Part shown: positions 25,620-34,911 of the stretch, one piece after another | How the letters are laid out: the number at the start of each line of letters is the position of its first letter | Position numbering within the stretch: the first letter of the stretch is position 1 | Origin: Sunxiuqinia indica | Lineage (GTDB): Bacteria; Bacteroidota; Bacteroidia; Bacteroidales; Prolixibacteraceae | Length of the DNA stretch: 64,000 bases | Assembly (NCBI RefSeq): GCF_009847015.1 | Contig: NZ_WVEM01000003.1 | Location: 186,001 to 250,000, forward strand | Direction of reading: 5' to 3' | Position numbers and translations under genes: made by a program | The notes under the pieces: generated by a model | Database searches by the model: none | What the model was told of the DNA's origin: nothing | The model's input: only the letters and a program-made list of their open reading frames with translations

Positions 25620-27059
25620 ATGCCAAAAATAGATTTTCAAAGTTACGAGACTGAAGGTTTTTTTGATGAAACTTTCGAAAACGATAAAATAGTAAAGCCG
25701 CATTATGCCCTGTTTATTGATTGGCTGCAAAAAATGGGGTTGAAAAAACTCAATATGCTGCAGCATTCTACGGACAGAGTGCAATTGTCTATGGGGATGA
25801 CTTTTAATGTTTACAGTGATAATCAAGGGGTTGAGCGCATTCTTCATTTAGATATTATCCCTAGGATTATTAGTGGTCAGGATTGGGATTTGCTTGAGCG
25901 TGGGTTGAAGCAACGGATTTACGCGATGAATTTATTCATCGATGACATTTATAATGATCAGAAAATATTAAAAGATAAAATTATTCCGAAAGAACTGATT
26001 TTATCGAGTTCGTCATACTTGAAACAGTGTGTTGGACTGAAACCGCCCAAAGGTGTATGGGTTCACATTACCGGAACCGATATTATCCGGGGTGCTGATG
26101 GCAGTTACTATGTGCTTGAAGACAACCTGCGATGTCCGTCAGGAGTTTCGTATATGCTGGAAAATCGGGAAATTCTGAAGCGAACTTTCCCCGAAGTCTT
26201 TGAGAAACTAAATGTTCGGCCGGTTTATAATTATAGCCACTACCTGCGCGATATGCTCGAGTCGCTTTCTCCGGTATTTCCCGCCTCAATCGCGGTGTTG
26301 ACTCCGGGGACTTATAATTCAGCCTATTTCGAACATGCTTATCTTGCTCAGCAAATGGGCGCCGAGCTGGTTGAGGGGCGTGACCTTGTCGTTCAAGATG
26401 ACTTCGTATATAAAATTACGACCAAAGGACTGAAGCGGATTGATGTGATTTACCGAAGGGTAGATGACGATTTTATCGATCCGGAGGTTTTTAGAGCTGA
26501 TTCGATGCTGGGAACACCGGGACTATTTAGAGCTTACCTTAAAGGTAATGTAGTATTGATAAATGCACCCGGCACAGGAGTGGCTGACGACAAAGCTGTT
26601 TATGCTTATGTTCCCGACATCATCAAATACTACTTGGGCGAAGAGATGTTGCTTCCCAATATCGAAACGTTCCTTTGTGATCGTGAAAAGGAACGAGATT
26701 ATGTCATCGACAATATTTCGAAATTGGTTATCAAACAGACGGATGCTTCTGGTGGATATGGCATGTTAATTGGCCCAAAATCAACCAAGGAAGAGCAAGC
26801 CGAATTTATTCAGAAAATCAAAAAAAGTCCCAGAAATTATATTGCACAACCGACCATAAATTTGTCGAGGGTACCTACATTATCCGATCAGGGGATTGAA
26901 GGTCGTCATGTCGACTTAAGGCCTTATGTGCTCTATGGAAGCGACATTAATATTATTCCAGGTGCTTTGACCCGGGTTGCGTTGAAAAAGGGATCTCTTG
27001 TAGTAAACTCCTCTCAGGGGGGTGGAAGTAAGGACACTTGGGTTGTTGACAATTTTTAA
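25620..27059 (+). CDS. Circularly permuted ATP-grasp protein (type 2, DUF404/407)
   Basis: Cytosolic 479-residue member of the circularly permuted ATP-grasp type 2 family. ATP-grasp enzymes activate a carboxylate as acyl phosphate and join it to an amine or thiol. Typical segments are MGMTFNVYSD at about 60, HLDIIPRIIS, DIIRGADGSYYVLEDNLRCPSGVSYMLENR, VLTPGTYNSAYFEHAYLAQQMGAELVEGRDL, VDVIYRRVDDDFIDP, QTDASGGYGM and the C-terminal VNSSQGGGSKDTWV. The family has been predicted to form amide bonds in peptide-like products. It is the first gene of a five-gene operon; the next gene starts 11 bases on. The substrate is not known. A TTG-free ATG start at 25620 agrees with the candidate promoter. Confidence 0.92.
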   Translation: MPKIDFQSYETEGFFDETFENDKIVKPHYALFIDWLQKMGLKKLNMLQHSTDRVQLSMGMTFNVYSDNQGVERILHLDIIPRIISGQDWDLLERGLKQRIYAMNLFIDDIYNDQKILKDKIIPKELILSSSSYLKQCVGLKPPKGVWVHITGTDIIRGADGSYYVLEDNLRCPSGVSYMLENREILKRTFPEVFEKLNVRPVYNYSHYLRDMLESLSPVFPASIAVLTPGTYNSAYFEHAYLAQQMGAELVEGRDLVVQDDFVYKITTKGLKRIDVIYRRVDDDFIDPEVFRADSMLGTPGLFRAYLKGNVVLINAPGTGVADDKAVYAYVPDIIKYYLGEEMLLPNIETFLCDREKERDYVIDNISKLVIKQTDASGGYGMLIGPKSTKEEQAEFIQKIKKSPRNYIAQPTINLSRVPTLSDQGIEGRHVDLRPYVLYGSDINIIPGALTRVALKKGSLVVNSSQGGGSKDTWVVDNF

Positions 27060-27070
27060 AACCAAAGAAC

Positions 27071-28033
27071 ATGCTTAGTAGAGTAGCAGATGCGATGTAC
27101 TGGATGAACCGGTACATGGAAAGGGCTGAAAATTATGCCCGTTTTATGGATGTTAGTTTTAATCTTTCGCTGGAATTGCCCCCTCATGTGTCAGAACAAT
27201 GGCAGCCTTTGGTTGTAACTACCGGAGATTGGGAATTGTACAGTGAAAAGCACGAAAGCATTAACAAGGAAAATGTAATCTACTTTTTAGGATTTGATCC
27301 TAAAAATCCGAATTCGATTTATAATTGCATCGTCAATGCCAGGGAGAATGCCCGGGCTATCCGCCCTGAGATAACGAAGGAACTTTGGGCACAAATTAAC
27401 TACTTGTACTATTTTGTTAAGAATGGTCTTGAAAAGAAAATTTGGGTAAAAAAAGATCCGAGGATATATTTTGACGAAATAAAAAAAGGATGTCAGCTGT
27501 TTTGGGGAATTGTCGATGCAACCATCTCAAGAACAGAGGGCTGGCATTTTGGTCGTATTGGGAAAATGCTGGAGCGGGCAGATAAAACGTCACGAATATT
27601 GGATGTAAAATACCATATTTTATTGCCGACAGCACAGGATATTGGGGGCTCTATAGACATTATTCAGTGGGCAGCACTTTTAAAATCAGTTAGTGCTTAC
27701 GACATGTATCGAAAGCTTTACGGAAAGCTGACTTCTGTAGGTATCGCCAAGTTTTTGATTCTTGATAATGAATTTCCACGATCCATGTTATTATGTCTCG
27801 AACATACCGCAATTTCTTTAAGAATGATTTCAGGCAACACCAATGGTTACTCCAATCAGGCTGAAAAGGAAGTTGGAATGCTGACTTCTCAGTTAGTGTT
27901 TGCCGACATTAATGATATTATTAGTTCAGGCATGCATGAATACCTGGACAAGTTCCAAATTGATTTACTTAAGGTTGCGGAGGCAATCTCAGATTCCTTC
28001 TTTTCAGTCGAAAAGAATATTGCAAAAGCGTAA
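27071..28033 (+). CDS. Alpha-E domain protein (DUF403)
   Basis: A helical protein whose start MLSRVADAMYWMNRYMERAEN is the hallmark of the alpha-E family; PRSMLLCLEH near residue 240 is also typical. No enzyme motif or signal peptide is present. Alpha-E proteins nearly always accompany the permuted ATP-grasp proteins and often are fused to them, as happens later in this same operon, so they are likely a structural or substrate-carrying partner. The length of 320 residues is normal. It lies 11 bases after the ATP-grasp gene and 21 before the transglutaminase gene. Confidence 0.92.
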   Translation: MLSRVADAMYWMNRYMERAENYARFMDVSFNLSLELPPHVSEQWQPLVVTTGDWELYSEKHESINKENVIYFLGFDPKNPNSIYNCIVNARENARAIRPEITKELWAQINYLYYFVKNGLEKKIWVKKDPRIYFDEIKKGCQLFWGIVDATISRTEGWHFGRIGKMLERADKTSRILDVKYHILLPTAQDIGGSIDIIQWAALLKSVSAYDMYRKLYGKLTSVGIAKFLILDNEFPRSMLLCLEHTAISLRMISGNTNGYSNQAEKEVGMLTSQLVFADINDIISSGMHEYLDKFQIDLLKVAEAISDSFFSVEKNIAKA

Positions 28034-28054
28034 TTAATAATTTATAATCCGCAC

Positions 28055-31000
28055 ATGGCTCTTAAAGTTGTCATTTCCCATAAAACGACGTACAAGTATG
28101 ATCGAATGGTAAACCTGTCCCCTCATATCTTTCGTTTGCGTCCTGCCCCTCATAGTCGAACACCTATTGAGGCTTATTCAATCAAAATAAAGCCGGAGAA
28201 CCATTTTTTTAATTGGCAACAAGATCCTTTTGGCAACTACCAGGCAAGGCTTGTTTTTCCTGAAAAGACCAAGGAATTATCAGTTGATGTTGAAATTATT
28301 GCCGATCTGAAGACCATCAATCCGTTTGATTTTTTTGTGGAGGAATCTGCGGAGAAGTTTCCATTTACTTACAGTGAAATCACGAAGAAAGAGTTAATCC
28401 CCTATTTAGAAATTAATGAAAGCGGAGCTTTATTGAATGAGTGGTTGAAAACCGTTGATCGCTCCGAGCGAAAAACAATTGATTTTTTAATCGAATTGAA
28501 TCAGAAGCTCAATCAGCACCTGAATTATACGATTCGAATGGAGCCTGGTGTTCAGACTTGCGAAGATACCTTGCAACGAAAAACCGGATCCTGCCGCGAT
28601 TTTGCGTGGGTATTGGTTCAGGCACTTCGTCATTTTGGAATCGGAGCCCGTTTTGTTTCAGGCTATTTGGTGCAATTAACCGCCGACGAAAAATCACTGG
28701 ACGGTCCTTCGGGCCCTGAATCGGATTTTACCGATCTGCATGCTTGGGCTGAAGCCTATATTCCCGGAGCCGGCTGGATCGGATTCGACGCCACTTCTGG
28801 CTTATTGGCTGGCGAAGGTCACATTCCACTGGCGTGTACTCCTTCCTTCGAAAGTGCCGCCCCAGTATCTGGATTGACCGATGTTTGCGAAACCGAATTC
28901 TTTCACAGCAATACGGTTACTCGTATTTTCGAGTCGCCCCGGGTTACAAAACCTTATACCGATGATCAATGGCAATCGATTTACAATCTGGGTTTTGAAG
29001 TTGAAAAAGAATTGGAGGACGGCGATGTTCGCTTGACGATGGGTGGTGAACCGACTTTTGTTTCTATAGACGATATGGAGTCGAAAGAATGGAACACCGC
29101 AGCCGATGGGGAGCATAAACGTAAACTGGCATCCAATTTATCGACTCGCTTGCTGGAGCGGTTTGGAAAAGGAGGTCTCTTGCATCATGCTCAGGGGAAG
29201 TGGTATCCCGGCGAACCTCTTCCACGTTGGCTGGTTGGTATTCATTGGCGAAAAGATGGTGAACCGGTTTGGAAAAATCCGGATCTTTTAGCTTCGTTCA
29301 CAAAGGAATATAAGGTGGATGATTCTGCCCCGGAGCTTTTTCTGAAAACTTTAACGAAATATTTGGGCATTGGCACTGAAACCATTCTTCCGGCCTACGA
29401 AGATATTTTCTATTTCTTGTGGGAAGAAGGCCGTTTACCGGTTGATGCAGATCCTCTTAAAAGTAATTTGAAAGATCCGTTGGAACGTCAGAAATTAAGC
29501 GAGTTGTTGAATAAGGGATTGAATGCACCCGCAGGTTATGTTATGCCGCTTAATAGCTATCAAAAACGATGGGTTAGCAGTCAGTGGGAATTTCGCCAAA
29601 AACATTTGTATCTCACCCCCGGAAATTCGCCGGTTGGCTTGCGACTTCCATTAGAGTCGTTGCTCGAAAGCCCGACAAAAGAAAGCGACCCTATTTTTGA
29701 ACCTGATTTATATGCTGAAACCGAACCACTTGGAGAATATCAAGAAGTGGTTCAGAAACGAAAAAAGGCTGGAGTCCAGGCTCAATCTGAACCAATGCCT
29801 TTTATCCGAACGGCTATTTGTGCCGAAGTACGCGAAAACAGGCTATACCTGTTTTTGCCGCCGCTCGAAAGTGCCGAAGAATTTCTTGATTTGGCAGCTG
29901 CCTTGGAAGCTTCTGCCGAAGAGCTTAAGATTCCGATTATTATTGAGGGGTATGAACCGCCTCGCGACAATCGCATGGAAGTGCTGAAAGTAACTCCTGA
30001 TCCCGGTGTAATTGAAGTTAATATTCATCCGGCAAAAAACTGGAAAGAGTTGACCGATAATACACTGGCTTTATATGAAGAAGCAAAACAAGCACGATTG
30101 GGTACAGAGAAATTTATGCTCGACGGTAAACACACCGGAACCGGAGGAGGTAATCACGTTACGCTGGGTGGAGCAAAACCAACCGACAGTCCTCTGTTGC
30201 GGCGACCCGATTTATTACGCAGTCTGCTTACATTCTGGCAACATCATCCCGGACTTTCTTATCTGTTCTCCGGATCTTTTATCGGGCCGACAAGCCAGGC
30301 TCCAAGGGTTGACGAAGGACGCTACGAGAATCTTTACGAACTGGAAATTGCTTTTGAGCAAGTTCCTGAAGGTGAAGAAGTACCTTATTGGCTAACCGAC
30401 AGATTGTTTCGCCATATGCTGACCGACATTACCGGCAATACGCACCGGGCTGAATTTTGCATCGATAAATTGTATTCCCCCGATTCCTCATCGGGTCGCT
30501 TGGGTATATTGGAACTTCGGGCTTTTGATATGCCGCCACATGCACAAATGAGTTTGACGCAAATGTTACTGGTTCGTACGCTGGTTGCGTGGTTCTGGCG
30601 TAAACCGTACAAACACAAATTAGTACGTTGGGGTACTGAGTTACATGATCGATTCCTCATGGAGCATTACGTGAAAGAAGATATAAAAGACATTGTGGAA
30701 CAGCTGAACGAGGCGGGTTATCCGTTTCAGTTAGATTGGTTTGATCCATTCTTTGAATTCCGTTTCCCCTTGTATGGCATGGTCAATATTAAAGGAATTG
30801 ATATTGATTTACGCATGGCCATTGAACCGTGGAATGTTTTGGGTGAAGAAATGTCGGATCGGGGAACTGCTCGCTATGTCGACTCGTCGGTTGAACGTAT
30901 TCAGGTGAAGCTGAATAATTTTGTAGACAACCGTTATATTCTAACTTGCAATGGAGTGAAAGTTCCGCTAATTGCAACTGGAAAGAAGGGCGAATTTGTC

Positions 31001-31396
31001 TCCGGAGTTCGGTACAAAGCTTGGCAGCCATGGTCATCGCTTCATCCAACAATTGGTGTTGATACACCGCTGGTATTTGACATTGTAGATACCTGGAACA
31101 AAAGGTCAATTGGTGGATGTACCTATTTTGTCGCACATCCGGGAGGTCTCTCGTACGATACCTATCCGGTGAACAGTTATGAAGCGGAATCGCGCAGAAT
31201 TAACCGTTTTTGGGATCTAGGGCACACACAGGGCGAAATTGCTGCACCCGAGAGCCAGGCGGTTGACCAAATGCCTGATCGGTCGATTCAGGTACATTCT
31301 GATGTGAAAAAGTTTGATTATAGAGAAATTCCCGTAAGTTTGGAGTTCCCTCATACATTGGATTTGCGACACAATAGAAAAAATAAAAAGAGCTGA
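28055..31396 (+). CDS. Transglutaminase-like protease fused to DUF2126 (predicted amidoligase)
   Basis: A 1113-residue cytosolic protein. Residues 1-85 are the bacterial transglutaminase-like N-terminal beta domain. Residues about 130-265 are the papain-fold transglutaminase core with a complete triad: C180 in KTGSCRDFAW, H229 in DLHAWAEAY and D245 in GFDATSG. From about 320 to 1080 runs DUF2126 (MGGEPTFVSIDDME, HAQGKWYPGEPLPRW, DGKHTGTGGGNHVTLGG, HRAEFCIDKLYSPDSSSGRLGILELRAFDMPPH), which has been predicted to be an amidoligase with a glutamine-synthetase-like fold. One protein could thus both cut or transfer and form amide bonds. Its TGA overlaps the ATG of the next gene by one base (TGATG), implying coupled translation. 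Confidence 0.92.
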   Translation: MALKVVISHKTTYKYDRMVNLSPHIFRLRPAPHSRTPIEAYSIKIKPENHFFNWQQDPFGNYQARLVFPEKTKELSVDVEIIADLKTINPFDFFVEESAEKFPFTYSEITKKELIPYLEINESGALLNEWLKTVDRSERKTIDFLIELNQKLNQHLNYTIRMEPGVQTCEDTLQRKTGSCRDFAWVLVQALRHFGIGARFVSGYLVQLTADEKSLDGPSGPESDFTDLHAWAEAYIPGAGWIGFDATSGLLAGEGHIPLACTPSFESAAPVSGLTDVCETEFFHSNTVTRIFESPRVTKPYTDDQWQSIYNLGFEVEKELEDGDVRLTMGGEPTFVSIDDMESKEWNTAADGEHKRKLASNLSTRLLERFGKGGLLHHAQGKWYPGEPLPRWLVGIHWRKDGEPVWKNPDLLASFTKEYKVDDSAPELFLKTLTKYLGIGTETILPAYEDIFYFLWEEGRLPVDADPLKSNLKDPLERQKLSELLNKGLNAPAGYVMPLNSYQKRWVSSQWEFRQKHLYLTPGNSPVGLRLPLESLLESPTKESDPIFEPDLYAETEPLGEYQEVVQKRKKAGVQAQSEPMPFIRTAICAEVRENRLYLFLPPLESAEEFLDLAAALEASAEELKIPIIIEGYEPPRDNRMEVLKVTPDPGVIEVNIHPAKNWKELTDNTLALYEEAKQARLGTEKFMLDGKHTGTGGGNHVTLGGAKPTDSPLLRRPDLLRSLLTFWQHHPGLSYLFSGSFIGPTSQAPRVDEGRYENLYELEIAFEQVPEGEEVPYWLTDRLFRHMLTDITGNTHRAEFCIDKLYSPDSSSGRLGILELRAFDMPPHAQMSLTQMLLVRTLVAWFWRKPYKHKLVRWGTELHDRFLMEHYVKEDIKDIVEQLNEAGYPFQLDWFDPFFEFRFPLYGMVNIKGIDIDLRMAIEPWNVLGEEMSDRGTARYVDSSVERIQVKLNNFVDNRYILTCNGVKVPLIATGKKGEFVSGVRYKAWQPWSSLHPTIGVDTPLVFDIVDTWNKRSIGGCTYFVAHPGGLSYDTYPVNSYEAESRRINRFWDLGHTQGEIAAPESQAVDQMPDRSIQVHSDVKKFDYREIPVSLEFPHTLDLRHNRKNKKS

Positions 31397-33939
31397 TGCC
31401 TGAAATTAATGATATACCGTGCAACGAGTACCTGAAGGAATGTGAGAATGATGAAGTGGTAGGTGCAAACAATTCCATTAATCCGCATTGGGACATTCTT
31501 TTTAAAAATGTCCAGAACATTGGCTATGCTGCTTTAGATTCCAGACAGTCGGATTTGAATTGGTATCTCTCAGAGAATGGGGTTACTTACAATGTTTATA
31601 ACGATCCTAATGGGCTTAATCGACCATGGAATCTGAATGCGATTCCATCCATTGTTGAAGCCAGGGAATGGGAAACGATTGAAAAAGGGATTCAGCAGCG
31701 TGCCGAATTATTCAACCTTATTCTGAAGGACTTGTATGGGAAACGCGAACTAATTAAAAAAGGAATTGTTCCGCAGGAAGTCATATACAGTCATCGGGGG
31801 TTTATTCGGCAATGCGATCAGATCGAATATACAACAGCCAAGCAATTGCAGATTTACGCGGCCGACATAGCCAGGGGGCCAGACGGAAGAATGTGGATAT
31901 ACAGCGACCGGACTCAAGCACCATCCGGAATGGGTTATGCACTCGAGAACAGACTAACGATTGGTCGGGTTTTGCCGGAACTTTCAAACGGCATAGAAGT
32001 TAGTCGGTTATCTAGCTTTTTTCAGCATTTTGACAACTTGCTGATTGACGCATCACCACGTAAAATTGATTCACCAACAATCGTGGTACTAACCCCGGGG
32101 CCACTCAACGAAACTTATTTTGAACATGCCTATCTGGCATCGCACATGGGATATCCGTTGGTGCAGGGGAACGATTTAGTGGCACGTGACGGTTATCTGT
32201 GGATGAAATCATTAAAGGGATTAAAGCAGGTCGATGTCGTTTTACGAAGGGTTGATGATTTGTATACAGATCCACTCGAATTGCGCGAAGATTCGCAATT
32301 GGGCGTGCCCGGGCTGTTGGAGGTTGTCAGACAAAAGCATGTTAGCATTTTAAATCCAATTGGATCACGGGTGTTGGAAAATCCCGGATTAATTCCTTTC
32401 ATACCGGGCATTGCAAAATATTTTTTAAATGAAAAGCTAATTCTTCCACAAGTGGCTTCGTGGTGGTGTGGACAGGAAAAGGAGCGAAAATATGTGCTTG
32501 ATCATCTTTCCGAGTTAATCGTTCGGTTGATCGATCGCCCTTTTAATGACAGTGTATTTTATGGCTATGAGATGAACCCGCAGGATTTGCAACTTTTACG
32601 AGCGCAAATTCTTGAACGCCCCTATCGATTTGTCGCACAGGAACGCATTGGTTTTTCAACCACACCAACATTTATAAACCAAAAACTTGAGCCACGTAAT
32701 ATGGCTGTCCGTACCTTTGGGATAGCCACTAAGAATGGCTATGAGATTATGCCGGGAGGCCTGGCTCGAGTAGCTCCGGGCATCGGAAATTCGATTGTTA
32801 CCAATCAAACCGGAGGATTGAGTAAAGATTTCTGGGTGGTAGGAAAAGAACCGGATGATCACAAAGCTCGTTTTTCGTTGGCAAGACCAACAAACACGAT
32901 TGAGGCAAGTTTGGATGATTTACCTAGTTTAACTGCGGAGAATCTTTTTTGGGCAGGACGGTACGTTGGACGTGCGCTGTCAACATCGCGTTTTTTGCGC
33001 ATGGTTCTTAAGCAAATGAGTTTCACCAATTTTAACGAGCGAAAACCCACCGAAAAAAGCTTAGATGTTTTGTTTCGGGCGGTAACTAATATGACCTGTA
33101 CTTTCCCCGGTTTTGTTGGCGATGAACCCATTGAAAATCCGGTGAAGGAAATCTATTCGGTAATTTTGGATGCTGATCGTGATGGCAGTTTGGCACACAC
33201 GATGAACATGTTTTTTAATGCCTATTTCTCAATTCGAAATTTATGGTCTTCGGATATGTGGCGGGTGTTTGGCCGGATTAATACAATTTGGAGCGAAATT
33301 GAGAGTGAAGGAAATGTGACCACACGTCGGTTAATACAAGTGTTAGATCAGTTAATTACACGGCTAATCGCTTTTATGGGTTTGGTGGAGGAAAGCATCT
33401 TGATTGATCAGGGATTGTTACTCTATTTTGTTGGTTTGCAGCTTGAACTTAGCAACTTGAATATTTCGAAGTGCCGAAGTTTGTTGGTCGTAAAATATGA
33501 TGGACAGGTTGAATATGAAATTTTGGAATCGTTGCTAAACAGCCACGAAAGTTTGACGATTTACCGCCATAGTTATCGCTCTTACATTAAGATCGAGAAT
33601 GTGATTGACCTGATTTTACTCGATCAAAAATACCCACGTTCGGTTGCGTATCGTTTCAATCGTTTGAATAAGGATTTAGCAGTTTTGCCACAATCGAGTG
33701 CATCACATGAATTAACCAACTACGAGAAGTCTATTTTTAGTGGATTTTCAAAACTAAGACTTGCAACACGAGATGAGTTGAGTCGCGCGGAAGAGGAAAC
33801 TTCGATACGAGAAAATCTTGACCAGTTGCTTTCAGAATTGAGTGATTTGCTTTTTAAAGCCTCCATGTCAATAACGACAACCTATTTTAGTCATAGCTAT
33901 CAGCAGAACCAGTTAGTCAATCAAAGTTTCGACGAATAA
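31396..33939 (+). CDS. Fused circularly permuted ATP-grasp and alpha-E protein
   Basis: Residues about 60-480 are a second permuted ATP-grasp type 2 domain (NGVTYNVYND, DIARGPDGRMWIYSDRTQAPSGMGYALENRL, VLTPGPLNETYFEHAYLASHMG, VVLRRVDDLYTDP, TNQTGGLSKDFWV). Residues about 505-820 are a second alpha-E domain (SLTAENLFWAGRYVGRALSTSRFL, DQKYPRSVAYRFNRL). The protein is therefore the two first genes of the operon in fused form, but clearly diverged from them. Notably its ATP-grasp half has SDRTQAPSGMGYALENR where the first copy has EDNLRCPSGVSYMLENR, so the two enzymes may differ in substrate. It overlaps the upstream gene by one base and ends two bases before the next. Confidence 0.92.
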   Translation: MPEINDIPCNEYLKECENDEVVGANNSINPHWDILFKNVQNIGYAALDSRQSDLNWYLSENGVTYNVYNDPNGLNRPWNLNAIPSIVEAREWETIEKGIQQRAELFNLILKDLYGKRELIKKGIVPQEVIYSHRGFIRQCDQIEYTTAKQLQIYAADIARGPDGRMWIYSDRTQAPSGMGYALENRLTIGRVLPELSNGIEVSRLSSFFQHFDNLLIDASPRKIDSPTIVVLTPGPLNETYFEHAYLASHMGYPLVQGNDLVARDGYLWMKSLKGLKQVDVVLRRVDDLYTDPLELREDSQLGVPGLLEVVRQKHVSILNPIGSRVLENPGLIPFIPGIAKYFLNEKLILPQVASWWCGQEKERKYVLDHLSELIVRLIDRPFNDSVFYGYEMNPQDLQLLRAQILERPYRFVAQERIGFSTTPTFINQKLEPRNMAVRTFGIATKNGYEIMPGGLARVAPGIGNSIVTNQTGGLSKDFWVVGKEPDDHKARFSLARPTNTIEASLDDLPSLTAENLFWAGRYVGRALSTSRFLRMVLKQMSFTNFNERKPTEKSLDVLFRAVTNMTCTFPGFVGDEPIENPVKEIYSVILDADRDGSLAHTMNMFFNAYFSIRNLWSSDMWRVFGRINTIWSEIESEGNVTTRRLIQVLDQLITRLIAFMGLVEESILIDQGLLLYFVGLQLELSNLNISKCRSLLVVKYDGQVEYEILESLLNSHESLTIYRHSYRSYIKIENVIDLILLDQKYPRSVAYRFNRLNKDLAVLPQSSASHELTNYEKSIFSGFSKLRLATRDELSRAEEETSIRENLDQLLSELSDLLFKASMSITTTYFSHSYQQNQLVNQSFDE

Positions 33940-33941
33940 GT

Positions 33942-34859
33942 ATGATTTTCCAGGTAATTCATAAAACAACTTATAAATATGACAACTTTGTCAGCTATTG
34001 TCATAATATGGCTACACTTAGACCGCGCGATCTAAGCGGTCAGAAATTATTGGATTTTAAGCTGGACATTGAACCTTCTCCTTCTGAAATTAACGAGCGG
34101 ACTGATTTCTTTGGAAATTATTTAACTCGATTTTCTATTCAGGAGCCGCACAATGAGTTGATTGTTAGTTCGAAAAGTATTATTGAGCGAGATTTTAACT
34201 CTATAGTTGCGAGCTACAATTCGAGTAACTGTCGGATGGTTACAATGAGTAGTGCCATTGATCAATTAAAAACACAGCTCACTGCCGACTGTTTGAATGC
34301 CCGTCAGTATCTATTGGAATCGCCACTTATTCGTAAAGTTTCACCTGTCATAAAAAATTATGGCACCGAATCTTTTCAACCCAATCGGTCGGTTTTTGAT
34401 GCAGCAAAGGAGTTGATGCAACGAATCTTCACCGACTTTAAATTTGTGCCTGGGTTCTCTGATGTGGCGACTCCGCTGCATGAGGTTTTTGAGGAACGAA
34501 AAGGGGTTTGTCAGGATTTCGCCCAAATTGCAATCGCATGCATTCGATTAGTCGGATTACCCGCTCGCTACATGAGTGGATATATTGAGACTATTCCGCC
34601 TGCCGGACAGGAAAAACTGATTGGTGCCGATGCTTCGCATGCTTGGTTTTCAATTTTTATACCAGGTTTTGGATGGGTCGATTTTGACCCGACAAATAAT
34701 TTGATTCCAGAAAATCAACATCTGGTTGTTGCTTGGGGGCGCGATTATTACGATGTTCCACCGCTCAAAGGAGTGATTTACAGTAATGGCAAAAATGAAA
34801 TGAATGTTTCTGTAGACATTCGCGAAATAGAGTATGACACTCAACCTCAAACGAAATAA
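33942..34859 (+). CDS. Transglutaminase-like cysteine peptidase family protein
   Basis: A 305-residue cytosolic protein with the transglutaminase-like N-terminal beta domain (FQVIHKTTYKYDNFVSYCHN at the start) and a core with C190 in ERKGVCQDFA, H233 in DASHAWFSIF and D249 in VDFDPTNN, so the catalytic triad is complete. It resembles the N-terminal part of the 1113-residue protein in the same operon but lacks DUF2126. Family members can act as peptidases or acyl transferases; in this setting cleavage or transfer of the product made by the ATP-grasp enzymes is an attractive inference. Last gene of the operon, followed by a strong terminator. Confidence 0.92.
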   Translation: MIFQVIHKTTYKYDNFVSYCHNMATLRPRDLSGQKLLDFKLDIEPSPSEINERTDFFGNYLTRFSIQEPHNELIVSSKSIIERDFNSIVASYNSSNCRMVTMSSAIDQLKTQLTADCLNARQYLLESPLIRKVSPVIKNYGTESFQPNRSVFDAAKELMQRIFTDFKFVPGFSDVATPLHEVFEERKGVCQDFAQIAIACIRLVGLPARYMSGYIETIPPAGQEKLIGADASHAWFSIFIPGFGWVDFDPTNNLIPENQHLVVAWGRDYYDVPPLKGVIYSNGKNEMNVSVDIREIEYDTQPQTK

Positions 34860-34860
34860 T

Positions 34861-34892
34861 AAAAAAGCCTTTCAGTAACGAAAGGCTTTTTT
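34861..34892. terminator. Bidirectional terminator between the transglutaminase operon and speA
   Basis: Perfect 13-bp arms AAAAAAGCCTTTC (34861-34873) and GAAAGGCTTTTTT (34880-34892) around AGTAAC. T tracts result on both strands, serving the convergent operon and speA. Confidence 0.92.
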
Positions 34893-34911
34893 ATTATTCT
34901 ACTCGAAATTT

